This document shows, piece after piece, positions 35,901 to 47,900 of a DNA stretch of 64,000 nucleotides (positions are counted from its first letter, which is position 1; every line of letters begins with the position of its first letter). Source of the DNA: Pegea sp. RAD2-039 (taxonomy: Eukaryota > Chordata > Thaliacea > Salpida > Salpidae); NCBI GenBank assembly GCA_034620365.1, contig JAQGEQ010000071.1:2666001-2730000 (forward strand). Reading direction: 5' to 3'. Both the position numbers and the translations under genes were made by a program. Below the pieces are notes generated by a model. The model was given only the letters and a program-made list of their open reading frames with translations. It was not told where the DNA came from and ran no database searches.

Positions 35901-38900
35901 TAGGATGGTTTTGAATTGCTCAAATTTGATCAATAAAATGATGATTAAAGCATCAAATGTGAATTTGCCAACTAAAAGCTGTCATTACATTGTACAAAAT
36001 AGACCCTCAAACATTTAGTGGTATTTTAAAATGATTTATCTTATAAATCACTGATGGAAAATTGATCTAAGGGTCTACTTCACAATAAAGCTCTCTTTAT
36101 TACAGAAATTTTTTGTGGCTTTCTATACGTATTGGCTTCACCTTATTTCAATCCTACTAACTATAGGATAAATATTGAAACAATTCTTTTAAATGCTGAG
36201 AAATGTAACATGTTACAGAAAAGGTTTCTTTAATTTATTTAAATTGTTTCTAAAAACAATTGTTACCCAATTTATTCGAAAACATGAGATCGTTTTGTAA
36301 GTAAATTGATTGGATTCTAGTTTAAAACATCAAATTACATTCATTTTTTGTCTTTCTATACTAATTATTTTAAATTGTAATCCTTAAGACCCTTTCATTA
36401 TCTTTCCGCCCTTTGGTTTTGGTATAAGAGCTGTATAATTTATCACTTGCAGCCATGTGTTGAATAAAATAAATAAATTTTAAGTGACAATGTCTCATTA
36501 AATTTCTAAAGTGAAAGTATTTGAATGAGAATATCCACTTTGGAGGGCTTTAACTTCAATGAATTACCCACAAGTGGTTAAACATCTTGAAAAACCAACA
36601 AAACCACCAGTAGTAAAGTGAAATATTTTACTTTTATATAAAAAACTTATCTTTAAATCAATTTTTGTTCTGTAGCCCACCAAAATTCAGTTAACAAAAA
36701 TATTTTAACTTCAGATACACTTTTATGTTAAAAACAATAGAGTGATTTATAGTAGAAATTCAAACTGCAAAATATTTGCACTATTTGTAAAATTCAACAA
36801 TTTGACAGATGCATTATATTTTATCGAATTATCTGATTATTTGATTATTTTAAAACAGATTTAATTTGTTTCGAAGTTACAGAAAACAATCAATATAATT
36901 TTCTGCTAATTAACTTTGCTTGTAACGTATATCAAAAATACCAACTAATAAATAAAATTTTAGATATTCAAACTTTCATTTTTAACAACGTTAAGCTAAG
37001 TTTTTTAATAACCTAACTTAGAGATTAAACAGTTTTATAAGATTTGAATCTGGTAGACATATGGTAATCAGCCAGAACTAAAAGTATTATATTACTTTTA
37101 AAGAGTAGTTAGAAGATAGAGTTGTTAACTTAGTCGGTCGGTTTAAAAAAATTTAGTCATATGAACTTCTTGAACAACTTCTAAGTTTGCTTATTAAGGT
37201 GAATCATAAAACATTGCTCTAAATTAATTCTATACCTTTATTCCTTTTATGCCACGTTTTCCTTTATCTCCTGGATAGCCTTGAAAACCTTGGTGGCCCT
37301 GGGTGAATATTAGAATTTTGTTAACAACTAATTGTATTTTTTATCGTATTTAAAAATTAAAAGATTAAAAAAAATTGTAATTCTAGGAAAATGTTTCGAA
37401 AATAATAAAGTTTTGATTACTATTTGTTATCAATTTTAATTTATGTCAATAAAACTAGCGTAAAGGTTTTTATACTTTTTAATCATTCTGCAAATCTAAA
37501 GTAACATAACATGCTCCTAATAAATCAATGATTAAAGTAAGAAGTGCAGACCTTTACTCCTTTCATTTCTTTTATCCAAACTGCATGCATACCTTGACGA
37601 CCCTGTACAGAAGTAAGAGTTGCAATCTCTTCAAAGAATCTATCCATATAAAACAAAGTTTTTATAACTTAAAACTTGTTAAACTGACCCGTGGGCCTGG
37701 CGACCCGGGTAATCCCCGCGACCCTTTGCTTCCTTTTCTTCCTTTTATTCCCTTGAAAATAATTTTATAAGATCTTTGATAAGTTTTTATTCAAACAAGA
37801 CAAAGTCTTATAACTTACTGGAGCCCCTGGTTGGCCAGCTGGTCCTATCAAACCTGGTGGTCCCATTTCTCCCTTGAAATTGATAATTTTAAGAGATATT
37901 CAACAACGAAAGACGTATTGACAGCGAGCATTTTTAGAAATCGTTTATATATACGAATTAAAGCTTCGAAAGTTTTCTTTGGCAAGACTCATGAAAAATA
38001 CTTATTGCTATGAATGATAAAAATTTACTTTAAGAATCTTAAGATACTATTTATATATTTAAGTTTCACTTGAAAAATATTTAAAATTAAATTGGCTAAA
38101 TCAAATCTTTATTAGGTAATTAAACTTATTAGACTTAAAACAAATTTTCAAAATTTAACTTGAAACTTTGAGTTTTACAATTTCATAAAAAAGTAGTTTT
38201 ACTAAAATTTATGTCAATGCAATCAACAAGAAGAAACTAAAAGTTTCCTAAAATCAAAACTATTTTTTATTAGTATCAAAAATAAGTTGTAGTCTGAAAA
38301 ATATGATTAAAAATAAATTTTCTCAAATGTTTTTTAGCTATTTTATTTTACCATTAGTTTATATGTTTTATTTTGATAATTTCAATGTTATAAAACAAAA
38401 CAATAAAAAAAGCGGTTACAGTAACTACATTTTCAAGCAAAAAAAAAACGAAATAGTTTTATACTCTTACAACTTAAAACGTTTTGAAAATTATTAAGTT
38501 TAATACAAATATTTATTATAACCCGTCTGAAACTTTAATTAATTCTATATTTAAACTTTTCAGTATTTAAATATTAACTGCAATATACAAAATTTCAAAA
38601 TATAAATTAATATTTTCAATATTTTATTAACTAATGATACAAACAACGATAACTTTATTAATATATTAGTTTATTCCAAACTTAAATTTGGAATCTACTA
38701 GAAATTAAACTTTAAAAAGTCAAAAATTTTAAGCTAAAATAAAAATCCTTCCATCATATATATCAATTTGAAATTTAAAGTACTGCTTTTACAAACAGTT
38801 TTTTCTGACAGCTAACAATAGGATCTAACTTAAAGTAAGTTTCATAATAAAATAACAAAGTCAGCCTCTTTAGTAAACAAGTTGGTAAAGAATATGGCTT

Positions 38901-41900
38901 GAGTGATGTTTGTATTGGTCTCATATCATGTCTACTAATGTTTTTCTTATATTAAAATGCTTACCTTTGTACCAGTGTCGCCATGAGGGCCTACTAGTAA
39001 ACATTGCATCTCAAAACACATATCCACACACGTATAGAAGTTAGGAGAGTGATGAGAAGTGTAAACTAAATCAGTAAGATCTCTTCCACAAGTTTTGCTT
39101 TTATGGTTTGCTTTTATTAAATTGATACCAGCACTTAACCTGCTATAAAGTGATGTAAAAATGTTAGGTTTTATTTGGTATATTTTTAAAGCTTATTTAA
39201 TATTAAGATAAACAATTTTTAGTTGTGTACTTTGTCGTTGAGATGTTGACTTCTGGTTGGAAGTAAATTTCTTCTTTAGTTGTATTTTCGTAATACGTTG
39301 AGTTTTCGATTTTGGTTGAAGTAGATTCTGTTGGTGACACCAAAATTACTGATTCAGGAGTTGTAGATGGAATAGGAGTTATGGACTGAGTAGTAATTGA
39401 GAGGTTTGTCACATTCTTGTCTTTGTTTTCACCAGAACTTTCTACATCCGTTTCAGGATATATAGAAACTATCACAGGGTTTGCAACAAATGCAGCAGCT
39501 TTGCGTCCTAACTGGTATGCAGCATCTCGTTTCCAATATGACGTCACGTTGTCGGTCACGTGGCTTTCATTAATTGGTTCAAAATCATTTTTTGTAACCG
39601 TTTGTTTCTTAGGAACTTCGGAATAGTCAGAATACAAAGTTTGAAACGGAAAATAATTGTAGAATTTTTCGTTATTTGTCCGCATCTGCTGCAATTGATT
39701 TTTTAACGTTTCTTTTATTCTGGGTTGAACTTTAAAGACTGAGCTTGTTTTTATTTCTGGTTTTCGTTTTTTTACTTTTTTGCGATATGCCCAACCAATT
39801 TCATTGAATCTTGACTTCAATTTCTGTAAACAAGTCAACGGTTTAAATTTAGAAAGTTTTCAACTTAAATTTATCTTTGCAATCATCTTTTAGCGAAAGA
39901 GTTAATCCTGACATTATTTTCTAAATTTTTGTTTGAAAAATAAGTTGTTGGCATTAGATTAAAGAGCAAATTGTTGGAGAAATACCAAAAAATTGGTTGA
40001 AACAGTAGTTGGTAAAATTGTATATCAACTTTATTTAAATAATTCTTCAATACAAGTCTTTCGCCACTTAGTTATTACCACAATTTTTGCTGCAAACTTA
40101 CCAGTTTCTTTTTATTTGAACACTTGTATAGAAAAGATTCTTGTTCATAGCGACAAAGTGACATAAAAAAAGCTCCATAGGGGTTTTCACGACCCATATT
40201 GTCGTTAAACACATCAACATAACAGAATTTGGACTTCTGAAAATAAAACTCAATAAATTTGTAATTTTGATTTGAAAGATCAAAGAGCGGGTTATAGTTT
40301 GTTTCATATAAATAGAATACTTTTATGATAAAAAGTTTCATTTCATTGAAGCAATTCTAATTTCAATTATTTAGTAATTTTTTATGCGCTGATTTATTCA
40401 ACAAATATAATTTTGTAAATACCGATTATCAACTACAAATTGAGATGGAACGTATTTTTATTCTTTGATATCTTGTCAATTTCATTTCATATATATTTTT
40501 AAAAACTTATTTGTTATGTATAGCTCGCCTTAAATTTTCTAAAAGTAAACAATTTTGTTTTCTGAAATCAATTTTTGCGCATTTATAAGCAATCCTATCA
40601 GTTTTAGATTGACAGATATAAAAATCTTGAAATAATATTAACAAACTAACAAAACAATTGCGTTTATTGGTTGGATCAACGTATACCAAAGCTTCTAGAT
40701 TAGATTAAAATCCAATAATTAATAGTATATTACATCTATATACCACTTTAATTGATTGAACATAATAATAATTTGAAAAATGTATCACATTGGTTTAAGA
40801 AACTAGAAAAATGGAAAAATATCTCTAATCTTTAACCAGTATGTAAAACAATTTGTTTTCAAGTTAAAAATTTATTTATTTTTACAATTTGACAATTTTA
40901 TAACACTTAATCAGTTTTATAAACAAACAATTTTAGTTTGATAAACTTCAGTGATTTTCACAATTATTTAAAATTGTTTTTACCTAAAAAATTTTGATTT
41001 TTTGATTTTTAAATTCAAACCAACAACTCATCTGCTTAAAATCCTTAAAAGTCTTTTTAAAATCAATGTAGTAGAAATTATGTAATGTATTAACGGTACA
41101 ATAAATGATATAAAAAAAATATATTTGATTTTTCAAATAATATTAGCAGTATGTGACATTTTTGAGGCTTCCCAAACCTTTGATGATTTTTAGAGATAAA
41201 GAATGGTTGAAGTCTTCATTGTTCTATCCTAATGACGTAACGTTATTTTCTGTTTTTCTAATGAATGATTTGCTAGTATGCCAACTTTAATAAATTTGAT
41301 CTTTAAAAGTTTGCATTTTATGGAAAAAAATGTTCTAATTTATTTTATGGTGTACCTTAATGGTGAATATTTATTTTGTGGCATTTGGTTTTTTAAAGAA
41401 CGTGGTTAACTTTATCACGTCGTTGAACTTTGGTTGTTTAAATATGCAAAGTGTTTATTAGGGTAATAAATATTAATACAGTTTTTGAAGTAGGTGCCGC
41501 ATAAATCGTGATAAACTTGTAGTAACGTATGAATCAACATAATTTAGAGTAAATTATCTAATAATTAGCTATCTTTGTACAACTGATTTCAAATATAACT
41601 GTTAATTACTGTTTAAAACATCTGATAATTGAAACTAATTTAGCTAAAACTTCACTTTAAAATCAATTTAAAGTTTGGTGTTATTTCTAAACTGTTAATA
41701 GTTTTACTTACTTTTTGAGAGAACTGTTTCTCATGAATAACTAAAACTTTTTATTGTTTTCAGTTTCTAAGAGCTGGTTTACTCATAAAAATAGATACCA
41801 AATAAAGTGAAAATATAAAAGATTTTGAACGTTTACTTAGTCTTTGAACAAAAAATTTAGATTGAAGTAAAGAATCCCTTAGCTCATATTCATACAAATA

Positions 41901-44900
41901 TTCAGAAAGCTTTATTGAAGCAAATATCAAGCACCAAATCCAAACTAAAGTGGTCTAATATACGTGAGCAATTATTAAAAGGTAAATTACTAAAATTGAT
42001 CAACGAGTGGCTGAGAAAAATGTCAGCCGGATATGATGAGAGATAAAAGTTAAAAGCATACACCTTATACTAATTGGAAAAGGTTTGTAAAAAAGCCTAA
42101 AAGCTAGTTTGTTGTCCTCAAACTTGTCAGTGGTGATATACGTGATTCCATTTGGCTATTCTGTGGTTAAGTAGAGAGAATAATTGAATTTTATTCCTGT
42201 ATTACCCAAATAAATGTGGAATTAGGTTAAAGGTAGCCATTAATTTATTAGTTTAAAGAAATAGGTATAGCAGCAATATATAACAACCCCTCATTGATGG
42301 ACAGCTTTTAACAAGTTATTTTCTAAATTGATTCGAGTTAACGTTCATTGAATTGTATCTTCCACCAGAATTACCGCTATAACGCAAAAGTTAATTTTGA
42401 TCTTTGTCTGACGATGTTGTATTTTCAAACTCCAAATAAATTGCCAATTATAGTTTTGCTAGTTTTACCACACACTTTGAAGGTTTCATTTCGGCTTTTG
42501 TGTTTTACAAGTTTTACTTAAAATACTTTAATTGTAGGTGTTTCAACTCTATTTAGCTACAATACATACTTTTAGAAGATGATTAACCAAATATCGTTTA
42601 ACTTAAAGCAAAGTATGCTTTTTGCAGACATGCGTGTATTTGTAGACGTGTAGTAATTTCAAAAAGCGTCTTATTTTCGTTTATTTAAGTTTTGAAATGT
42701 TTTACGTCAAGCAATCATGAATATTAAAAGCTTTATTGTAATATGATAAAAAATATTTGTTTTACATTTATAGTTGATTAGGCGGATCTTACAGCTGAAG
42801 AATTGTTTGATCAAAACATAGAAACAGTATTAAATTTTCAATGAAGTGGTCGGTTTCCACTAAATTTCATTAAACAATTAATATCTCAAAACGTTAAAGA
42901 ATAAATTTACAAAAGTGATATATCAAATTTAAAGATGCTATAAATCTTAGAGTAAAAAATTGAAATCAAAAAGCAAAAATGCTGATTTCGTTTGTTATAA
43001 AAATAAAAACTAATGATTGCACATGGACATCGATTTTAAGTGTAAGATAGTTATTTCAAGGCTAGAAACTGATTTCAAATCAAAGTTAAAACTTCTTATG
43101 ATTAAGACTAGCTCACTATTAAATCAAGAGTTAATGAAGATTGTATTTGTTTAACTAATTCTCGGAAACAGTTCTTTGATAGCAATGTTAGTAATCTACA
43201 ATTTCTTACAACAAGATAATTAATCAGTTTAAGAAATTTAGAAAATACGTGTAAATAAGCAGAAATAATAAAGTCTAAACGAGGATGACTTACTGTCTGT
43301 GTTTCAGAGGGCACTCTGTTAAAGTTGTAGGTAGTTCCAGCCATGATAAGACGAGGTAGATGAAATTTCGGTAATTTAGCTATTTGCGTGTCAATTGTGC
43401 AACCTTCTCTGACTTTCACATGCCCGTTGCTGAATATCAAATTAATATTGCGAATAATATAGGAAGGATTTTGACCAGAGCCATAAGTATCGATATTTGT
43501 AAGTCGAATTTCTTTGTGATTCCGGTAGTAAAAGATTTCTAATTTATCACTCCAAAACTGAAAATGTAGAACAAATGATTCTTTACTTTGATTCGTTTCA
43601 AAATAGGTTAAAAATACGCTAGAAAGTAAGATTGGTTTTGCTAATCGTGATTTTTCAATAGTTAAAGTTTTAATAGAACACTTGAAGTTAATAATATCTT
43701 GTGTTGCTATTTATATTTGTCTTTATTTACAGATAGTTGAACTTTCTAATAAGCAATTCAACTGTTTATTGCTTAAAGAGATCAAACTAATTTATCTATT
43801 TCATGAAATACTTCAAGACATAGGAAGTCATTATTTACAGACACAATTGTCAAAATCACTAAAAGTCTTGTAAGGATCTTTGTGATGGGAGTGATTTTGT
43901 TGTTGTATCCTAATTATCCAAATAAACTAAAGAAGCTGCTTGTTAACAAGATGCTGGTATTAAGAAGTTCAAATTGTTCAAATAAAAACATTCAATGAAA
44001 CCACATCGCACACTGGTCATAAGTGGTTTACTGAGATCAAAATCAAGCTATTGACAAGACCAGGCGTATTATAGTAGCGTGTAGGGGATGGATAACGCCA
44101 CAGCATCTCGATAACAAGATGAATTCTTTGTTATTTCAAAGCACCATTGAGAATAATTGATTGATAGATTAACGAGCTCTTTTAATGTTGTCACTTCATT
44201 ATGGTGTAAAATTATTAGAGAAAGTTCTATAATTTATATCTGTTTAGTTTTTTCAAATATAAATTTTTAATTATAGATATAAATTCTTAAAATCAAGAAA
44301 ATTCTTGATGAATAAGAAAAGAGTAATTTCAATTTGTTAACAATAGAATTCTGAGAAGTATTCGACGAAAATAATAGAAATAAGAAGTTTGCAAAAAATA
44401 CTAAAATATTCAACTTTAGTACTTTATACCGACTCAAGAATTAATTCAATTTTAATTGGTTTTATAATAATAAGCTTTTTTCGCAAAAAATATTTGTTTC
44501 TTAATTAGAGCTATACAGAATATTATCTAGCAAACATTACAAATCGATTTAATAACTTAATATCATCTTTATATATGTCCCAGTCACTGCATAAAACTTG
44601 AAGTAATAACAGCAGTGAGCTAAAGTATCTTTTAAGACGCAAATTTATATTTTATATTTCAACATATGTTTTGATAAACATTTCTAAAATGCAAAATCAT
44701 CTAATATTACACAACTATCCTAGTTTTGGTTGAAAGAATTTCTTGAGAACAGCTGCTTTGCTTAATCATTAGCTTTCATAAAGCAACTTTTGATGTTTCT
44801 CTTTAGTGTAAGCGGTGATTTTTGGCTGTTATAAATTCATGAAAAAATGAATCAGACAATAACGATATAGTTGGAAAAGGTATTAGGTAAGATATATACT

Positions 44901-47900
44901 TTACAAAAATATCAATAATTTCTTTCAGTTATTTTTCAAATAATCTGATGTCTTTGAAGGTAATGGCCACAAACATATATTAATAAATCATACGGGCGCA
45001 AATATTAATAAAAACATGCATCAATTGAACAAATTATTCCGCAGAAAGCTAGGCTAAAACATTCTAGTTAAAAATACAATTTTAGTTAATGTTATTATGA
45101 AAAATCGTTAAGATAATTTGTCTATAAATAATAATATAACAAGAAGATTGAGCTAAGTTAACAAATCAGTGATTATCTAACCGGCTTAGATATTTAGTAT
45201 TTGACAGGTTAATATACTAGAAGAAAATTTTGTAAGTTTAAACATTAAAAAAATCGTTTAATTTTATGTTGCTAGCCTATATTTAGACAGTAAAGAGAAT
45301 TATAGACTTTGAAAATAGAGTAATATTTAGCTGCGTTCGAAATACTTTAAGAAGTTTGAAAAAGCTTGTTAATTGTGACATAAATGAAATATTGATTAAT
45401 AAAATAGAGGGTTTGTAGCTTGTCAATCAAATCGTATTTATCCGAAATATACTTCAGTATTCTTATTGATATTTTGAACGTACACAATAGGCGGCAAATG
45501 TTAAATCAAATAAATATTAATCATTCAAAAAATTAATGTTATACAGATCTTAACAAATCTTCTAATCTCTACCTCAATGAATATGGTTCAGCTTAGAACA
45601 CCCAAGAATTTTTATCACAAAGAAAGTCCTTATCAATTACAAAATACCCAGAAATATATTCTAAAATTATTTAATATTTTAACAAAGGTTTCTATAATAA
45701 AATGATCAGACCAAAAACAAAGCTGCTAGAAGGTATTAGGTTTACCTTGACTTGAAAATGGCTTTGTCGTCGGTGGTTTTCGAACAAAATTTCAACAGCA
45801 TCTTGTTGAGCGTATATGTCAATCATATAAATCACATGAATGACAAAGTATTTGATTGAAAGCTGCGAAGTAAAATCAACTTCTAGTGCTCTTGAAAACG
45901 TCGAACTCTGAAATATATATCAAATTACTTGTATACTAATTGTAAATTTTGTGCTAATATTTTTATATGAGACGTTGTCACTTAAAAAACTGTTTAAAGA
46001 TTTCCTGTAATGAACAAAATATTATATAAGAGTCAATCATATAGTGAACACTACTAACAAAGTCTAGAGTGTTTTTATGTACTTTCAAGTGTATAGAAAA
46101 ATGTTAAAATCTAACCCTTATTTTGAAAATTCGAAAGTACCATAAGTTTATAAATGAATCTGTTTAATTTTTACTTTTTCTGTTATATTACAAAATAAAC
46201 ACGTAATAGAATAATACATAATAATTATTCAAACCAACTTTATCGAGATCAAGACATTTTTGGAGCTTTAACAGAAATTTGCTTTCAGTTAAAAGTAAAG
46301 ACTGTTTTATAAATAATGATACAATTTCAATTCATTTAAACAACTTGTAGTGTCAGCTAGATACCATTAAAATTGTCTAAATAATGCCACTATCATATCA
46401 GTAGATACAGTTCATCTTTGAATTAATTTCAGACGACACACATTGCATCTTAATAAGCCCATATTACCTAGTACGTTAATCAGACCGAATTTTGTCTCGT
46501 ACCGCACAATTGGTACATGGAACCAGCTGCCATCAGACATTGCCATGTCAGAATCACTCGTGTTGTTCAAGCAGAAGTTGAACCGTTATAATATTGCCAC
46601 AATTGCCATTTCTAAACTGTGAATTTTCCCTCTTTTTATATTATTAACGTTTCATGCAATTGTTGACTGTTATATGCTTTGAGGACTACTGAAATGCCAT
46701 GAATTACATATTTTGCTTTCTATATTTCTAACTTAATAGATATTATTTGTGAGAATGTGTGTTAGCGGGAGGTGCTCTCTTCAAGCACCCTTCTTTGTAT
46801 TTATTGAAATAGATAAAAAATAAATAATAATATCACGTGTCGTTTGGTCAAAACTAATCTTTAAGTAAACATGCTTTGTGTTTATATAATATTTGTTTGT
46901 CTTAAGCTAAATAAACTAATGATTTAATCAAAGAAAAATTGAAGGTTTAAGTGATAATGGTTCAAATAATTAAATATAGAAAATTTTGCAGCTAAATAAT
47001 TATAGCTAAACTATTTTAACTGCAGTAACTATCTACTTAAATTTTAATTATTGTAGTTTGTATGAACTTGAGGGCAGAAAAAGAGTTGAACGGCTTAAAG
47101 CATTTCTAAAATATTTTAATAAAACTTATTTGATAATTAAACCCCGTGAATAATGTTTTTATTTTTAAATTCTATCTGCATAAATCAACATTGTTATATT
47201 TACTTTATGACTAAACTGCAAATGTTGTTCACAATGCAATATATCAAATTTTGTTAAAACTGTACAGATATTTTTGCTTCATTACTTTAAATTCTTTAGA
47301 TTTATACAGCATGAAAAAAGGTTGCAAGAAAGTCAGCGTGTAAGAAAGTTTTTTTCTGATAACTTCTCGACTTAAAATAATTTTTTAAACAAATAAATTA
47401 ACTGTCATTTAGTTTTAGTTTAGATTAATGCGAAATTAAAGTTGTAAAATCAGACAGTATAATTTAGATTGCTTCTTCTCACTATTGAATAACACACTTG
47501 CAACCAGCAAATCTTTCATGCTTTTCATATACTCTTTACTGAGTATACATTTAAGTTTGAACAAAAATACAAATAAGAGGTTTCTGAAAAAAACAAAAAC
47601 AAACCTTGAACAACATAACAGCTAAAAAAATAAGAAATTTTGCTTTCCACATCTTTTAAGAAAGGTTTCCTTAATAGTTTAGTCTTTGCAATCATATGAG
47701 GCTTATGGAATAAAATAGCTCACAAAAGCTGTAATTAGTCACCGAATGTAAACACCTTAGGTTTTGTATGCTGAAAAATCTACGACGTTTTTGTCAATTT
47801 ATAAGACTTTGTACTTAAGAAGTTGTTTTCGGTGTACCATTAAAGCTCAAAATCAAAACAAGTTCTTAATTTGTTTAATTTTTATACAGCCATATTAATC

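Noticed and set aside
21000..38000. Regularly sized 45/54-bp units spaced along 18 kb, superficially like a repeat or CRISPR array
   Set aside because: The units translate to Gly-X-Y with GT-AG flanks, are not identical to one another, and have irregular spacing. They are collagen exons.
39417..39626. Plus-strand ORF of 69 codons
   Set aside because: It is antisense to the 593-bp collagen exon, which is supported by splice phases on both sides.
40098..40307. Alternative frame over the 40.1-40.2 kb collagen exon
   Set aside because: Joining this frame to the next exon creates TGA at the junction. The KSKFC...KKKL frame joins cleanly to KLKSRF.
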